Assembly: GCA_003695505.1 (NCBI GenBank)
Contig: RFIY01000131.1
Coordinates: 1 to 7,851, forward strand
From: J088 sp003695505 [NCBI: Candidatus Dadabacteria bacterium]
Lineage (GTDB): Bacteria > J088
Direction of reading: 5' to 3'
Length of the DNA: 7,851 bases
The notes under the pieces were generated by a model. That model was not told the origin of the DNA. It worked only from the letters and a program-made list of their open reading frames with translations, and ran no database searches. The translations under genes and the position numbers were made by a program. This document shows positions 6,251 to 7,851 of the stretch, piece by piece (position 1 is the first letter of the stretch; the number at the start of each line of letters is the position of its first letter).

Positions 6251-7547
6251 GACTGGAACCCTCCACCGCGGCAATGTGACGACGTAGCGCCAGAATGACG
6301 ACTGCCGACAATGCAGCATACAGGAGCGCCGCCACCAGAAATGCCCACCACAATCCGCGCTGCGGCGTGACGGCATCGGCGACGTTCATGATGTCGTAAA
6401 TGATCCAGGGCTGTCGCCCGACCTCGGTTACGATCCAGCCAGCCTGGACAGCAACGATACCGGCCGGGCCGCTGCAGGCCAGCGCCAATAACCAGGGGCG
6501 CTCTCTTTCGAGCCGCCCGCGGCGCAGACGGCGAGCCGCGAGCAGGTAGAGAAGCGCCATCCACAGCCCCAGCGCCACCATGATCTGGAAAGCGATATGG
6601 ACCACCGCAACCGGAGGCCATAGCGCCCGTGGAACATCTGCAAGGCCGACCACGACCGCCGACGGGTCTCCGAACGCGAGAACACTGAGCATGCCTGGCA
6701 CTTCGATCGCCCCGCGCACGACTTGCGCATCCACATCCGGCCACCCGCCAAGATGCAATGGCGCCTCGGCCCGAGTTTCGAAATGCGCCTCCATCGCCGC
6801 AAACTTGACTGGCTGCTGCCTGGCGACCACCTTTGCACTGTAATCGCCACTGAGTGGCTGCAGCACCGCTGCAATGGCCGCCACGGGCAGTGCAATCCGC
6901 AGCGCAAGACGGTGCAGCTCGTTTTCGGGATCGCGCATCAGCCGCCAGGCATGGATTCCGGCCACTGCGCCGCTCAATGCCAGGATCGCGGCGATCGTCA
7001 TGTGCAGCACCTGCTGCCCGGCCATCGGATTGAACATCGCCTCGAGTGGACGGACATTCACGAACCGGCCATCCACCAGGTCAAAGCCTGCCGGCGCGTT
7101 CATCCACGCGTTCGCGCAAACGACAAAAGCACCGCTGAGCAGGCCACTGACAGCCACACCAATGCCGGCCCACCAGTGCGCCCGGGCCGACGTACGCTCC
7201 CATCCATACAGATAGATACCGATGCAGATCGCCTCGACAAAAAAGGCGAAACCTTCGAGCGAAAAGGGCATGCCGATGACAGGTCCGGCATGGCGCATGA
7301 ACTCGGGCCACAACAGCCCAAGTTCAAACGACAAGATCGTTCCCGACACCGCGCCGATCGCGAACAGTATGGCGACGCCCCTGCTCCAGCGAACGGCAAG
7401 TTCGCGTGCCAGTTCGTCACCATGACGCAGCCAGCGCCATTCGGCGGCAGCCATCAGCACGGGCATTCCCATGCCCGCGATCGCGAACACGATATGGAAC
7501 GCCAGCGACATGGCCATCAGGCTGCGCGCTGCGAGCAAATCGGTCAT
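6243..7547 (-). CDS. cydA: Cytochrome bd-type ubiquinol oxidase subunit I (short Q-loop)
   Basis: The protein has 434 residues, shorter than E. coli CydA (522). Comparing conserved positions on either side, the loss of about 66 residues falls in the C-terminal half of the Q-loop, so this is the short-Q-loop type also seen in Geobacillus CydA and CioA. The subunit binds haems b558, b595 and d (or b), oxidises quinol at the periplasmic face and reduces O2 to water without pumping. Visible residues are His18 (E. coli His19), Glu98 and Glu105 (Glu99/Glu107 region), His182 and Met323 (b558 ligands His186 and Met393), Lys248 and Glu253 in the Q-loop (Lys252/Glu257), and Glu375-x-GRQPW (375-381; Glu445 and Arg448). 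Gln321 occupies the place of E. coli Arg391. It is the first gene of a cydA-cydB operon. The start at ATG 7547 fits the family N-terminus; no clear Shine-Dalgarno sequence is present. Confidence 0.94.
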   Translation of the reverse strand: MTDLLAARSLMAMSLAFHIVFAIAGMGMPVLMAAAEWRWLRHGDELARELAVRWSRGVAILFAIGAVSGTILSFELGLLWPEFMRHAGPVIGMPFSLEGFAFFVEAICIGIYLYGWERTSARAHWWAGIGVAVSGLLSGAFVVCANAWMNAPAGFDLVDGRFVNVRPLEAMFNPMAGQQVLHMTIAAILALSGAVAGIHAWRLMRDPENELHRLALRIALPVAAIAAVLQPLSGDYSAKVVARQQPVKFAAMEAHFETRAEAPLHLGGWPDVDAQVVRGAIEVPGMLSVLAFGDPSAVVVGLADVPRALWPPVAVVHIAFQIMVALGLWMALLYLLAARRLRRGRLERERPWLLALACSGPAGIVAVQAGWIVTEVGRQPWIIYDIMNVADAVTPQRGLWWAFLVAALLYAALSAVVILALRRHIAAVEGSSHA

Positions 7548-7553
7548 AGCTCT

Positions 7554-7559
7554 ATTCTA
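7554..7559 (-). promoter_or_regulatory. Candidate -10 element very close to the cydA start
   Basis: On the minus strand TAGAAT (5 of 6 to TATAAT) ends 6 nt before the cydA ATG. If used, transcription would start at or next to the start codon and give a leaderless mRNA, which would fit the lack of a Shine-Dalgarno sequence. The upstream spacer is very GC-rich and no good -35 is visible, so an activator or a different upstream promoter is equally possible. Confidence 0.3.
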
Positions 7560-7564
7560 CCCGC

Positions 7565-7580
7565 GCCCGCAGCGCCGGGC
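7565..7580. repeat. Short GC hairpin upstream of cydA
   Basis: GCCCG (7565-7569) and CGGGC (7576-7580) form a 5-bp perfect inverted repeat with a 6-nt loop, 18 to 33 bp upstream of the cydA ATG. It would be in the cydA leader if transcription starts further upstream. Given the base composition it may be chance. Confidence 0.35.
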
Positions 7581-7583
7581 AGT

Positions 7584-7628
7584 CTTTCGTTGCGATTCCG
7601 TTTCCGAAAAAACGAAAGCCCCGGAATC
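7584..7628. repeat. Two interlocked inverted repeats upstream of cydA
   Basis: CTTTCGTT (7584-7591) is the perfect reverse complement of AACGAAAG (7611-7618). GATTCCG (7594-7600) is the perfect reverse complement of CGGAATC (7622-7628). The arms alternate A-B-A'-B', so in RNA the two stems would form a pseudoknot topology or two competing hairpins. In DNA they could be paired operator half-sites. The element lies 37 to 81 bp upstream of the cydA ATG. No T-run follows on either strand, so it is not a canonical terminator. Function is unknown. Confidence 0.55.
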
Positions 7629-7660
7629 TTGCCGCGTCGTCACGCTGCTTCCGGAGCTTC

Positions 7661-7692
7661 CTCTGCGCACGGACTGGACGCTGCACGCAGAG
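7661..7692. repeat. Inverted repeat CTCTGCG-N18-CGCAGAG
   Basis: CTCTGCG (7661-7667) and CGCAGAG (7686-7692) are perfect 7-bp inverted arms 18 nt apart. The same core recurs as a tight hairpin at 7825-7839, which makes it a little more notable than a single chance palindrome. Confidence 0.4.
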
Positions 7693-7824
7693 CGCCGACT
7701 CTCAGCGGACGCCGATTCTATCGCGGACTCGCCACCTCCTGCAGAACTCCACGCCTCCACGGCAAAGTCCGTCGCCAGGGACGCACCCCGTGCGGCGCTT
7801 CCTGCTTCGCCACAGAAACCCCGC

Positions 7825-7839
7825 TCTGCGACTCGCAGA
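7825..7839. repeat. Hairpin TCTGCG-ACT-CGCAGA
   Basis: A perfect 6-bp stem with a 3-nt loop, using the same TCTGCG/CGCAGA core as the inverted repeat at 7661-7692. On the minus strand a TTTT run precedes rather than follows the stem, so it is not an intrinsic terminator in either direction. Confidence 0.4.
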
Positions 7840-7851
7840 AAACACCACACG

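Larger units (their letters stand above)
7548..7851. other. Region without a recognised gene, upstream of cydA
   Basis: I find no recognisable protein or RNA gene in these 304 bases. The + strand contains no stop trinucleotide in any frame from 7550 to the window end. One frame has an ATG at 7510 and runs open for 114 codons off the right edge (begins MAIRLRAASKSV), but it overlaps the cydA start by 38 nt. It resembles no family I know, is rich in Ser, Ala, Pro and Arg, and shows little codon-position GC contrast by hand count (about 70, 62 and 64 percent). A 97-codon frame on the minus strand is equally unconvincing. The region carries several inverted repeats and may hold cydA regulatory sequence, the start of a + strand gene that continues beyond the window, or both. 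Confidence 0.45.

Noticed and set aside
6251-6376. Upstream extension of cydB by 42 codons to an ATG at 6376
   Set aside because: It lies wholly inside cydA, and the extra residues are not part of the CydB family; the start at 6250 fits the conserved N-terminus and has a plausible ribosome binding site.
6208-6744. Minus-strand open frame of 178 codons overlapping cydA and cydB
   Set aside because: Same-strand out-of-frame shadow of cydA; composition is Arg/Gly/Ala-rich and unlike any membrane protein.
7557-7850. Minus-strand open frame of 97 codons upstream of cydA
   Set aside because: Ser/Gly/Arg-rich with no recognisable features; it ends 10 bp before the cydA start, so it could be the tail of an upstream gene, but nothing supports that.
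1-7851. CRISPR arrays, tRNA or rRNA genes, insertion-sequence ends and phage modules
   Set aside because: No regularly spaced repeats, cloverleaf-like sequences, transposase motifs or terminal repeats were seen.

Overview
The window is GC-rich and looks like ordinary chromosome of a proteobacterium, most likely a gammaproteobacterium. That inference rests on an AsmA-family envelope protein, a LoiP-like M48 lipoprotein protease, a YhcC-type radical SAM protein and a cydAB operon. I see no tRNA, rRNA, CRISPR array, insertion sequence or phage gene. The species cannot be named from this sequence.

Layout. (1) Positions 2-2815, + strand: the 3' part of a large AsmA-family gene that enters from the left edge. 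(2) Positions 2888-3712, - strand: an M48 zinc metalloprotease lipoprotein, convergent with the AsmA gene across 72 bp. (3) Positions 3713-3801: a short divergent promoter region with a GC-rich hairpin. (4) Positions 3802-4740, + strand: a complete YhcC/TIGR01212-type radical SAM protein. (5) Positions 4749-5180, - strand: a small unrecognised lipoprotein that converges on the radical SAM gene with only 8 bp between stop codons. It has a convincing Shine-Dalgarno sequence and its own sigma-70-like promoter. (6) Positions 5261-7547, - strand: cydB and cydA (transcribed cydA then cydB, overlapping by 8 nt), encoding a short-Q-loop cytochrome bd-type terminal oxidase. (7) Positions 7548-7851: no recognisable gene. 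This stretch lies upstream of cydA, carries several inverted repeats including an interlocked pair, and is free of stop codons in all three + frames.

Functionally, most genes act at the cell envelope: AsmA (periplasm-spanning lipid or outer-membrane homeostasis), the M48 protease (envelope protein quality control), the small lipoprotein (unknown) and the bd oxidase (quinol oxidation and O2 reduction in the inner membrane). Only cydAB forms a clear operon. No cydX follows cydB, and no cydDC assembly transporter is present.

There is no obvious new multi-gene system here. The points most worth a second look are the structured region upstream of cydA, a glutamine in CydA at the position of E. 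coli Arg391, and the uncharacterised four-cysteine lipoprotein.
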